A stretch of DNA of 5,273 nt from Treponema sp. (GCA_031275535.1 JAISOR010000204.1:1-5273); one strand, 5' to 3'; shown: positions 1-5,273, numbered from the stretch's first letter. A program made the numbers and translations. Notes: generated from the sequence alone by a model not told the origin.

Positions 1-197
1 CCCTGAAAAGCACGTGATAACGTGTTGATGAAAAAAGGCAGCATCTCCCCCGCGCAAGCGGGTTCTTTAGGCCCCGTAAAAGCCGCTGTTCCGAATAAGG
101 CATCAGGCCGGACCCCAAGTAATTTCCTCACCGTACCGGTGAAGCTACCGGCGATGTATCCCGGATAAGCAGTAAAGGCTTTGCCCGGGCCTTTCAT
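1..197 (-). CDS. Possible partial ORF of unknown function, running off left edge
   Basis: On the minus strand a frame stays open from an ATG at 197-195 to the window edge (65 codons, no stop), and is open further upstream to a stop near 260. The start of the peptide reads MKGPGKAFTAYPGYIAGSFT, and a later part reads GEMLPFFINTLSRAF. I do not recognise a family. The best purine-rich stretch upstream (AGGGGA on the minus strand, 216-221) lies about 18 nt from this ATG, too far for a normal ribosome site. Wobble-position GC is near 50%, less biased than in the genes downstream. The opposite strand also has a 46-codon frame (28-168) whose wobble positions coincide with this one, so codon bias cannot settle the strand. 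The region may simply be non-coding and structured. It would be divergent from the PilZ gene. Low confidence. Confidence 0.25.
   Translation of the reverse strand, partial: MKGPGKAFTAYPGYIAGSFTGTVRKLLGVRPDALFGTAAFTGPKEPACAGEMLPFFINTLSRAFQ
9..68 (+). terminator. Two tandem hairpins, the second terminator-like
   Basis: The first hairpin is AGCACGT (9-15), loop GATA, ACGTGTT (20-26), with one G-T pair. The second is CCCGC (49-53), GNRA-type loop GCAA (54-57), GCGGG (58-62), followed by TTCTTT (63-68). A GC-rich stem followed at once by a T-rich tract is the layout of an intrinsic terminator on the plus strand, so it may end a gene lying left of the window. The stem is only 5 bp, so it would be weak. 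If it is a terminator, it argues against the minus-strand frame drawn over the same bases. Confidence 0.4.
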
Positions 198-198
198 G

Positions 199-229
199 AG
201 GGCTTCATTGACGTATCCCCTAAAGCCCT
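199..229. promoter_or_regulatory. Inverted repeat straddling the -35 box (possible operator)
   Basis: AGGGCTT (199-205) and AAGCCCT (223-229) form a perfect 7-bp inverted repeat with a 17-nt centre. The similarity extends imperfectly on both sides. The left arm ends just before the -35 box and the right arm lies in the promoter spacer, touching the -10 box. A dimeric regulator bound here would block the promoter. As RNA it could form a long-loop hairpin only in a transcript entering from further left. The regulator is unknown. Confidence 0.3.
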
Positions 230-236
230 TTATAGT
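208..236 (+). promoter_or_regulatory. Sigma70-type promoter for the PilZ/TPR pair
   Basis: TTGACG (208-213) and TATAGT (231-236) each match the -35 and -10 consensus at 5 of 6 positions and are separated by exactly 17 bp. Transcription would begin near 242-244, only a few bases before the ATG at 247. The mRNA would then be leaderless or nearly so. This agrees with the lack of any Shine-Dalgarno sequence before that ATG, which directly follows an in-frame TAG. Confidence 0.6.
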
Positions 237-246
237 AAATAGATAG

Positions 247-1211
247 ATGGTAACTAGTCAAAAAATAACAACATATTATGAGCGGTATAAAGCAATCGAC
301 GTAACCTTTACTAAGGAGATCATCCAGGTTACCGGGTTGATCACTCAACAGGTATACCTCAAATGTGTAGGTGATTTTTGGCCCTGTGTGGTCTATTCCT
401 CCTCTTTTCAGGGGGCGAAGGTGGTGGCCAACATAAAGTCGGGGTTGGTGGATAAATTGCAGCAGGCCAATAATTCGGCGAGCCTCCGCTTTTGTTTTAA
501 GAATGTTGATACCGGCGCCCCGGTAACCTTTTTTGTGTCCGCCCGCTCAGCAGGCTATGCCCCTTACGGCGGTTCAAAAGACGTAGCCATATTTACCCTC
601 CAATTTACCCAGCGGCCCCCGGATGATCTGATCGAGATCATGGGCCGCCTGCTGGACGCAAATGTCAACTCCGCCAAACGGCGGAGGAACGGATCCTCCT
701 AACCCCCGAATCCCTGCGAAAACTGAAACTCTTATCCAAGGATACTGCGGCTTTTATCCAGGGGGTCCCCCGGCGTTGTATCCTGCGGGATATATCCTTT
801 TCGGGGGCTAAAATTATCATGATGGGGGTGGCTAAATTCCTGGTTGACCGGGAGACAAGCCTGCGTATCGATTTTGACGACCCCCGGGAGAGCTTTCTTC
901 TAAGGGGGAAATTTATACGATCCGAGACGGTGGAGGGCAGGAAGGAGCTTGTGGCGCTGGCCATGCTCTTTGATGAGGCCCAGATTCCCATGGGATACAA
1001 AATGCGGATCAACGATTATATTGGTTCGATCCGGGCGGAACCCGTTCCGGCGGTTCCGGCTCCGGCTCCGGCCCCGGCGAATCCGCAGAAGGACAAGGGC
1101 GGCGGGGGACAATCCGGCCGGCAGGAAAAGGCCGGGGAAGAAACCCCGCCCCCGGCGGAACCCCAAGGGGACGAACAGAAACCGGCCCCGGAGCCTGCCA
1201 AGAATGACTAA
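247..1211 (+). pseudogene. PilZ-domain c-di-GMP-binding protein, frameshifted
   Basis: Two overlapping frames together encode one protein of about 321 residues. Frame one (247-702) gives residues 1-146, a YcgR-like N-terminal domain of the type seen in spirochaetal PilZ proteins. The frame open from 627 to 1211 gives the PilZ barrel and tail. Switching frames near 684 yields KRREERILLTPESLRKLKLL, which restores the PilZ arginine motif RxxxR (R145-R149). The second ligand motif DxSxxG is intact as DISFSG (789-806, residues 182-187). Both motifs bind cyclic di-GMP in known PilZ proteins. After about residue 263 follows a Pro/Ala/Gly/Glu-rich, probably disordered tail. Restoring the frame needs one extra base, most simply a G in the run CGGCGGAGG (679-687). 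As written, translation stops at 700-702, leaving a 151-residue product without the PilZ domain. No clear -1 slippery heptamer is present. It may be a sequencing error or a true lesion. The start is ATG 247, since an in-frame stop lies just upstream. The gene heads an operon with the TPR gene. Confidence 0.85.
1044..1079 (+). repeat. CCGGCN hexamer repeat coding the Pro-Ala tail
   Basis: GTTCCGGCG and GTTCCGGCT stand in tandem at 1044-1061, followed by three CCGGCN hexamers to 1079. In the PilZ frame they code VPAVPAPAPAPA, the start of the low-complexity C-terminal tail. Such short GC-rich units expand and contract by slippage, so tail length probably varies between relatives. Confidence 0.6.
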
Positions 1212-2361
1212 CCAAAACCGGATTGTCTTTCTATCCGTCCCCGAATCTCTCCGGGGACAAATAGAAACCCCTGACCATGCCCATAGCCATTCCCCCGGGG
1301 AGGAGCCGGAAGATGCCTTTACGATAGATCCCGCCATCCCCATTCCGGTAGAGCTGGCGCCGGGGGAAACGACCCTGGATGTGGAAGAACTCTCCTGGGA
1401 GATGATCCTCTCCGGCATGATCCGGGTGATTGGGGAAAATCCGAATCATGAAGATGCGGGGTATTATCGCCGTTTTGTCCTTTCGGTACGGCCGGATATT
1501 TTGGGTGAATTTACCGAGGTGGCAATCCTCAAGGCCCGGAATGGGGATTACGGCATGGCCCAGGAGATTCTGGCCGCCCTGCGGGGCCTTTTCCCCCAAT
1601 CGCCGGTGGTGCTTCTGGATCAGGCCCTGGTTCTGGAAATCCAGGCCGACGCCCTGGAACAGGCCGGCCGGGAGCAGGATGCGGAGGCGGTAAAGGAACT
1701 GGCCCAGAGGGCCTATCAGGAAGTGCTTGCCCTGACGCCGCCCTTCCCCGATGGTCTCTTTAGCGCGGGCTTTTTCTTTATGAAGCGCCGGAACTTCGGC
1801 GGGGCCAAAAGTTGTTTTTCCGCCTATGTTTCCCTGGGGGAGGACCCGGAAAAAAAGGAACGGGCAGAATTCCTGATCCGGGAGATCGAAGGCCGTTCCC
1901 TGGACGATGCGATCTTCCAGGAAGCCTATGACTGCATCCGCCGGGGGGAAGAGCAGCGGGGGCTTGAAAAGATCCGGAAGTTCCTGACCCAGCATCCTGA
2001 AGTCTGGAACGGCTGGTTTATCCTTGGCTGGGGGCTCCGCAGGCTTGCCCGCTGGGAAGACGGGGCAGCCGCCTTTAGCAAGGCCCTGGAATTGGGGGGA
2101 GACAACAGCGATACCCGGAACGAGCTGGCCATTTGCCTGATGGAGATGGGAGACCTTAAGGGCGCCCGAAAGGAACTGGAAGCCGCCCTGCGGGAAGAAC
2201 CGGAAAATGTCAAAATCATTTCCAACCTGGGGGTCCTGGCCATGAAGGACGGCAACGATGATGAAGCCTCGGCCTTTTTCCGCACCGTCCTGGAACTGGA
2301 GCCGGCGGACCCCCTGGCCTCTGCCTATTTGCGGGGGGAGTACCCGGAGGGGATCGGCTGA
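1204..2361 (+). CDS. Tetratricopeptide (TPR) repeat protein
   Basis: A 385-residue protein made largely of TPR helix pairs, which act as docking surfaces for other proteins. The clearest repeats are near residues 267-300 (VWNGWFILGWGLRRL..., with the W..LG..A..F..AL pattern), 302-335 (NELAICLMEMGDLKGARKEL...) and 336-369 (ISNLGVLAMKDGNDDEASAF...). Weaker, more diverged repeats cover about 98-133 and 183-216. The first 65 residues are acidic, Pro-rich and probably flexible. I see no signal peptide or membrane segment, so it is probably cytoplasmic. The start is ATG 1204, with GGAG at 1190-1193 ten bases upstream. Upstream in the same frame lies only an Arg/Pro-rich shadow of the PilZ gene. The start overlaps the PilZ stop (1209-1211) by 8 nt, which indicates one mRNA and likely translational coupling. 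The partner and exact role cannot be read from the sequence. The genetic link suggests work alongside the PilZ effector. Confidence 0.85.
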   Translation: MTNQNRIVFLSVPESLRGQIETPDHAHSHSPGEEPEDAFTIDPAIPIPVELAPGETTLDVEELSWEMILSGMIRVIGENPNHEDAGYYRRFVLSVRPDILGEFTEVAILKARNGDYGMAQEILAALRGLFPQSPVVLLDQALVLEIQADALEQAGREQDAEAVKELAQRAYQEVLALTPPFPDGLFSAGFFFMKRRNFGGAKSCFSAYVSLGEDPEKKERAEFLIREIEGRSLDDAIFQEAYDCIRRGEEQRGLEKIRKFLTQHPEVWNGWFILGWGLRRLARWEDGAAAFSKALELGGDNSDTRNELAICLMEMGDLKGARKELEAALREEPENVKIISNLGVLAMKDGNDDEASAFFRTVLELEPADPLASAYLRGEYPEGIG

Positions 2362-2370
2362 ACCACGGGG

Positions 2371-2388
2371 GGCAGAAGATCTTCTGCC
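2371..2388. terminator. Perfect 18-bp palindrome after the TPR gene
   Basis: GGCAGAAGATCTTCTGCC reads the same on both strands and starts 10 nt after the TPR stop codon, in the gap between two convergent genes. As RNA it folds into a 7-bp stem with a 4-nt loop, or slightly longer. No T-run follows on either strand, so it does not fit a standard intrinsic terminator. It could protect mRNA 3' ends, act in Rho-dependent ending, or bind a dimeric protein. Confidence 0.45.
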
Positions 2389-2417
2389 GGCATGAAGGGC
2401 CGCCCGTCTCCGTTACG

Positions 2418-2431
2418 CATACTACGGTATG
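2418..2431 (+). terminator. Hairpin with UACG tetraloop in the convergent gap
   Basis: CATAC (2418-2422), loop TACG (2423-2426), GTATG (2427-2431). In plus-strand RNA the loop is C(UACG)G, a member of the exceptionally stable UNCG tetraloop class. The minus-strand transcript would carry CGUA instead, so the structure favours a role at the 3' end of the PilZ/TPR mRNA. A weaker stem, CGCT (2433-2436) with AGCG (2450-2453), follows and is trailed by GAATTTTA. Together they may form the transcription end region. No single element is a textbook terminator. Confidence 0.35.
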
Positions 2432-2475
2432 TCGCTTAATTACGAGGATAGCGGAATTTTATCTGGCGGGTCCTC

Positions 2476-3351
2476 CTAATCCTTGGGGTGCTGGTAAAAC
2501 CGTCCGTTGAGCTGCTCGGTCTTTATCACATTGATAAAAGCGTCGGGGTCTATCTTCTGTATCTCCGTAACCAGCCGGCCCACATCCCCGGCGGAGACCA
2601 CCGAATAGAGCATCACCCGCTCGGCCATCTCGTAATGGCCAATGCCGGAAAAAGAAGTGGCCGCATGATGGGTCCTGTCCCGGATCAGCTCGTACACTTC
2701 CCGGTGTTTGGCGGTAATGATGAGCAGGGTCTTCTGTTGATACCCCCGGTATAGCACGGACAGGGCCATCGTGGTGGTAAACTGAAAGATGATCGAATAG
2801 AGGGCCCGGTCAAGGGCAAAAAGAAAGGCCGCCATGACGAGGACCACACAGTTCCCGATAAGGATGTAATTCCAGGCGTCCTTTCTGAACTTTTCCGAGA
2901 TGAAGATGGCGATAAAGTCCGTGCCGCCGCTGGTAGCCCCCGCATGGAGGCAGAGGCTGATGGCCACGCCGTTAAGGAGCCCCCCAAACACCGCGGAAAG
3001 CAGTATATCGTGGAGTTGAATGGTCCGGATAAACATGGCCGGCATCCAGTCCGTAAAAAGCCCCGAAAGGATAACCATCAGGACCGAATAGAGGGTAAAC
3101 CATTTCCCAATATACTTAAGGCTGATAATGGCGGGCACCGCGTTCAGAATATAGAGAATGATGCTGAAGGGTACCTCGACGCCGCCGAAACGAAGGGCGC
3201 ATTCCTTAATCAGCAGGGTCAGGCCCGTAAAGCCTCCGGGGATGAGCCCCCCGGCATGAACAAAGGTATTGAGGTTAAAGGCCATCAACAGAGCCCCCAG
3301 GGTTATTAACAGGAACCTTTTGGCGGAATACCAGGCCGAAGTTCTATCCAT
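2476..3351 (-). CDS. YitT-family membrane protein with C-terminal DUF2179
   Basis: A 291-residue integral membrane protein of the YitT/YqfU family. About six hydrophobic segments lie near residues 12-32, 61-80, 83-101, 113-135, 160-180 and 183-200. Two related glycine-rich motifs, HAGGLIPGGFTGL (32-44) and HAGATSGGTDFIA (136-148), follow the internal duplication typical of the family. Residues from about 207 to the end form a soluble DUF2179 domain (KTLLIITAKHREVYELI..., ending IDPDAFINVIKTEQLNGRFY). The transported or sensed substrate of the family is not established. In this protein the position I expect to read R-G-v-T in DUF2179 reads H-A-A-T. I chose ATG at 3351-3349. A frame-extending TTG at 3387 would place the promoter inside the gene and has no ribosome site. 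The gene is divergent from htpG and convergent with the TPR gene. Confidence 0.9.
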   Translation of the reverse strand: MDRTSAWYSAKRFLLITLGALLMAFNLNTFVHAGGLIPGGFTGLTLLIKECALRFGGVEVPFSIILYILNAVPAIISLKYIGKWFTLYSVLMVILSGLFTDWMPAMFIRTIQLHDILLSAVFGGLLNGVAISLCLHAGATSGGTDFIAIFISEKFRKDAWNYILIGNCVVLVMAAFLFALDRALYSIIFQFTTTMALSVLYRGYQQKTLLIITAKHREVYELIRDRTHHAATSFSGIGHYEMAERVMLYSVVSAGDVGRLVTEIQKIDPDAFINVIKTEQLNGRFYQHPKD

Positions 3352-3358
3352 CCCCCCA

Positions 3359-3387
3359 ATTATAATCTTTCTTCTTGCCTTGAACAA
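3359..3387 (-). promoter_or_regulatory. Promoter of the yitT-family gene
   Basis: Read on the minus strand, a perfect TATAAT (3364-3359) lies 17 bp after TTGTTC (3387-3382). The -10 box is a full match, while the -35 matches at 3 of 6. Only seven bases, TGGGGGG, separate the -10 box from the ATG at 3351, so initiation at the usual distance would fall on or next to the start codon. The G-run could act as a poor ribosome site only in a longer transcript. Confidence 0.5.
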
Positions 3388-3394
3388 TGATGTT

Positions 3395-3480
3395 TAGTAT
3401 CTTAGATACAAGTATTAATCATCATCTTTTTCTATGAGCTTTTTTCAGAATCTGATATTTGGAAAAAGCCCCTGATACTA
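3395..3480 (+). promoter_or_regulatory. Structured leader / divergent control region before htpG
   Basis: TAGTATC (3395-3401) can pair with GATACTA (3474-3480), enclosing a second stem GCTTTTTTC (3438-3446) with GGAAAAAGC (3461-3469) of nine pairs, one of them G-U. A local dyad GTATC-TTA-GATAC (3397-3409) shares the left arm. The block ends seven bases before the htpG Shine-Dalgarno sequence. It could be a folded 5' leader if transcription starts left of 3395, or an operator cluster acting on both divergent genes. No CIRCE element (TTAGCACTC-N9-GAGTGCTAA) is present. I cannot place the htpG promoter with confidence. Confidence 0.35.
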
Positions 3481-3486
3481 TGTAAT

Positions 3487-3499
3487 AAGGAGCATCCTC
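3487..3499 (+). promoter_or_regulatory. htpG ribosome binding site with a small masking hairpin
   Basis: AAGGAG (3487-3492) sits seven bases before ATG 3500, an ideal Shine-Dalgarno site that fixes the start. AGGA (3488-3491) can pair with TCCT (3495-3498) across the loop GCA. The stem is only 4 bp and would melt easily. Confidence 0.75.
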
Positions 3500-5273
3500 A
3501 TGGCACAGCACCAATTTCAGACCGAAGTAAGCCGGCTTCTGCACCTCATCATCCATTCCCTCTATTCCAACAGGGAAATATTCCTCCGGGAGCTGGTTTC
3601 CAACGCTTCCGACGCATTGGACAAACTCAAGTACCTTACCGTTGCGGACGAGGCCTATAAGTCCATTGTTTTTGATCCCCGGATCGATATTTCCTTTAAT
3701 AAGGACGCCAAGACCCTTACCATTGCGGATAACGGGATCGGGATGAACGAGCCGGACCTGATTGAATCCCTGGGGACCATTGCCAGATCGGGGACCAGGA
3801 CATTCCTGGAAAAACTCGCCGAAGACGCAAAGAAGGACTCGAACCTTATCGGCCAGTTTGGCGTGGGCTTCTATTCGGCCTTTATGGTAGCCGATAAGAT
3901 CGAGGTGATAAGCCGCAAGGCCGCGGAGGAGGCCGCCTGGAAATGGACCAGTGACGGCAAAGAGGGCTATGAAATCGAAGCTTCCCAGCGGGATACCCAG
4001 GGCACCACGGTGATCCTTCATTTAACGGAGGAGGGAACCGAATATGCCAACCGCTGGTCCATCGAGGATATTATTAAGCGTTATTCCAACCATGTGGCCT
4101 TTCCCATCTACCTGACCTACGATGAAAAAGAATACGACGACAAGGGCAAGGAGAAGGGTTCCAAGACAAAGACCGAGAGGATCAACTCCGGCACCGCCCT
4201 CTGGCGAAGGCCAAAGTCGGAACTCAAAGACGAAGACTATGCCGAATTCTACAAGCAGTTGGGCCACGATACGGAGGACCCCCTCTTTTACATCCATACC
4301 AAGGCCGAAGGGTCCCTGGAATACACCACCCTCTTTTATATCCCCCAAAAAGCGCCCTTTGATATGTATAATGTGGACTATAAGCCCGGGGTTAAGCTCT
4401 ATGTAAAACGGGTGTTTATCACCGACGACGACAAGGAACTGATGCCGGCCTGGCTGCGTTTTGTCCGGGGCGTTATCGATTCCGAAGACCTGCCCCTGAA
4501 CGTAAGCCGGGAAATTCTCCAGCAGAACAAGATCCTTCTGAACATCAAGAACGCGTCGGTCAAGAAACTCCTGGCGGAGTTCAAGACCCTGGCGGACAAC
4601 AATAAAGAAAAATGGGAAACCTTTATCCGGCAGTTCAACCGGCCCCTCAAGGAAGGGCTCTACCAGGACTTTGCCAACCGGGAGGCGATTCAGGAACTGG
4701 TCCGGTTCAAGAGTACCGCCGCCGAAGGCTGGACGAGCCTGGCGGACTATGTCGCCCGGATGAAGCCGGATCAAAAAAACATCTACTATATTACCGGCGG
4801 GGATGAAAAGACCCTCCGGGCCTCTCCCCTGCTGGAAGCCTACCGGGCCAAGGAGATTGAGGTCCTTATCATGGATGATGAGATCGACGATATTGTCATC
4901 CCCTCGCTGCACAGTTACCACCGGGAGAGGCCCGGCACGGATGGCAAGACCGAAAGCCAGTCCTGGGAACTCAAGGCGGTAAACCGGGCCGGGGCCGACG
5001 AAGAACTGGGGGAAAAACAGGATAAAAAGGCGGAAAAGGAGATCAAGCCGGTAATCGAAAAGATCAAGAAAGCCCTGGGGGACCGGGTCAAGGACGTAAA
5101 ACTTTCCCGCCGGCTCCACGACTCCCCTTCCTGTATTGTGGCGGACGAAAACGACCCCACCATGCAGATGGCCCAGATGCTCAAGGCCATGGGTCAGACC
5201 GAAATGCCCGACATAAAGCCCATCCTGGAGGTGAACGGAGAACACCCCATTGTGGCCGCCCTAAAAGACACCG
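3500..5273 (+). CDS. htpG: HtpG, Hsp90-family ATP-dependent chaperone (3' end cut by window)
   Basis: Cytoplasmic homodimeric chaperone that uses ATP-driven clamp closure to remodel client proteins. The N-terminal GHKL ATPase domain covers about residues 1-215: the N-box ELVSNASDALDKL with E31 and N35, DNGIGM at 77-82, GTIARSGT at 92-99 and the lid glycine motif GQFGVGFYSAFM at 118-129. The middle domain (about 225-490) carries the catalytic arginine in LPLNVSREILQQNKIL (R337). The C-terminal dimerisation domain begins near 500 and runs off the edge. 591 complete codons are visible and, given the usual bacterial length of about 620-650, roughly 30-60 residues are missing. There is no internal stop, and all ATPase motifs are intact. 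A Lys/Asp/Gly-rich charged stretch (208-226) joins the N and middle domains and is longer than in the E. coli type as I recall it. Start ATG 3500 has AAGGAG seven bases upstream. Expression may be heat-responsive, but the sequence shows only a foldable leader as a hint. Confidence 0.97.
   Translation, partial: MAQHQFQTEVSRLLHLIIHSLYSNREIFLRELVSNASDALDKLKYLTVADEAYKSIVFDPRIDISFNKDAKTLTIADNGIGMNEPDLIESLGTIARSGTRTFLEKLAEDAKKDSNLIGQFGVGFYSAFMVADKIEVISRKAAEEAAWKWTSDGKEGYEIEASQRDTQGTTVILHLTEEGTEYANRWSIEDIIKRYSNHVAFPIYLTYDEKEYDDKGKEKGSKTKTERINSGTALWRRPKSELKDEDYAEFYKQLGHDTEDPLFYIHTKAEGSLEYTTLFYIPQKAPFDMYNVDYKPGVKLYVKRVFITDDDKELMPAWLRFVRGVIDSEDLPLNVSREILQQNKILLNIKNASVKKLLAEFKTLADNNKEKWETFIRQFNRPLKEGLYQDFANREAIQELVRFKSTAAEGWTSLADYVARMKPDQKNIYYITGGDEKTLRASPLLEAYRAKEIEVLIMDDEIDDIVIPSLHSYHRERPGTDGKTESQSWELKAVNRAGADEELGEKQDKKAEKEIKPVIEKIKKALGDRVKDVKLSRRLHDSPSCIVADENDPTMQMAQMLKAMGQTEMPDIKPILEVNGEHPIVAALKDT

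Noticed and set aside
28..168. 46-residue plus-strand ORF
   Set aside because: It has no ribosome site and no recognisable product. It overlaps a terminator-like hairpin and shares wobble phase with the minus-strand frame, so it may be a shadow.
676..702. Programmed -1 ribosomal frameshifting in the PilZ gene
   Set aside because: There is no X-XXY-YYZ slippery heptamer at the needed phase, and I see no strong pseudoknot or internal Shine-Dalgarno sequence just nearby. A lost base is simpler.
949..1203. Upstream extension of the TPR gene to an earlier ATG
   Set aside because: The added 85 residues are an Arg/Pro/Trp-rich out-of-frame reading of the PilZ gene. ATG 1204 has a suitable ribosome site and the normal overlap.
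819..1211. A separate small gene starting at ATG 819
   Set aside because: This start would omit both the RxxxR and the DxSxxG motifs of the PilZ domain. The frame is open back to 627 and reads as the second half of the frameshifted protein.
1231..1995. 254-codon minus-strand frame opposite the TPR gene
   Set aside because: The plus strand carries unmistakable TPR repeats, and the antisense product has no domain and is explained by codon bias.
3352..3387. TTG start for the YitT-family protein (12 extra residues)
   Set aside because: It has no ribosome site, would put the perfect TATAAT box inside the gene, and adds a basic stretch of no evident use before a good ATG.
3388..3499. CIRCE heat-shock operator before htpG
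   Set aside because: The dyads here do not resemble TTAGCACTC-N9-GAGTGCTAA.
4022..5245. 407-codon open frame on the minus strand opposite htpG
   Set aside because: It lies fully inside the clearly conserved htpG reading frame. Its product is an F/V/G/L-rich mirror of GC-biased htpG codons with no recognisable domain. The 3422-4021 minus frame is the same kind of shadow.
5240..5273. Truncated htpG as a pseudogene
   Set aside because: The gene simply runs into the window edge. The frame is intact and all motifs are present.

Overview
The window looks like chromosomal DNA from a GC-rich Treponema-type spirochaete, possibly a gut-associated one. The basis is indirect. The first gene encodes a two-domain PilZ protein with an N-terminal domain of the kind I associate with spirochaetes. 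The genes share a codon style rich in CGG, GGG, CCC and GCC. The gene mix (PilZ, TPR protein, YitT-type membrane protein, HtpG) is ordinary housekeeping and signalling content. I see no transposase, phage gene, CRISPR array, tRNA or rRNA.

Layout. Bases 1-246 hold no secure gene. They contain several small hairpins, a weak open frame on the minus strand that runs off the left edge, and a strong sigma70-like promoter (208-236) pointing right. Bases 247-1211 encode a c-di-GMP-binding PilZ protein that is broken by a single-base frameshift exactly at its RxxxR motif. The TPR-repeat gene (1204-2361) overlaps the end of the PilZ gene by 8 nt, so the two form a co-transcribed, probably translationally coupled pair. 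Bases 2362-2475 are a convergent intergenic gap with a perfect 18-bp palindrome and a second hairpin with a UACG tetraloop. The minus-strand gene at 2476-3351 encodes a YitT-family membrane protein with a C-terminal DUF2179 domain. It is transcribed divergently from htpG (3500 to the right edge), which encodes the Hsp90-family chaperone. htpG is cut by the window end, with 591 codons visible.

Functional picture. The PilZ/TPR pair suggests a c-di-GMP effector made together with a protein-interaction scaffold. YitT and HtpG are neighbours that share a 148-bp divergent regulatory region but have no obvious functional link. The PilZ and yitT promoters both have their -10 box within 7-10 nt of the start codon, which predicts leaderless or nearly leaderless mRNAs. 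htpG instead has a classical Shine-Dalgarno site preceded by a leader that can fold into nested stems.

I do not see a convincing undescribed multi-gene system. The points most worth checking are the frameshift at the PilZ ligand motif, the two leaderless-type promoters, and the structured htpG leader.
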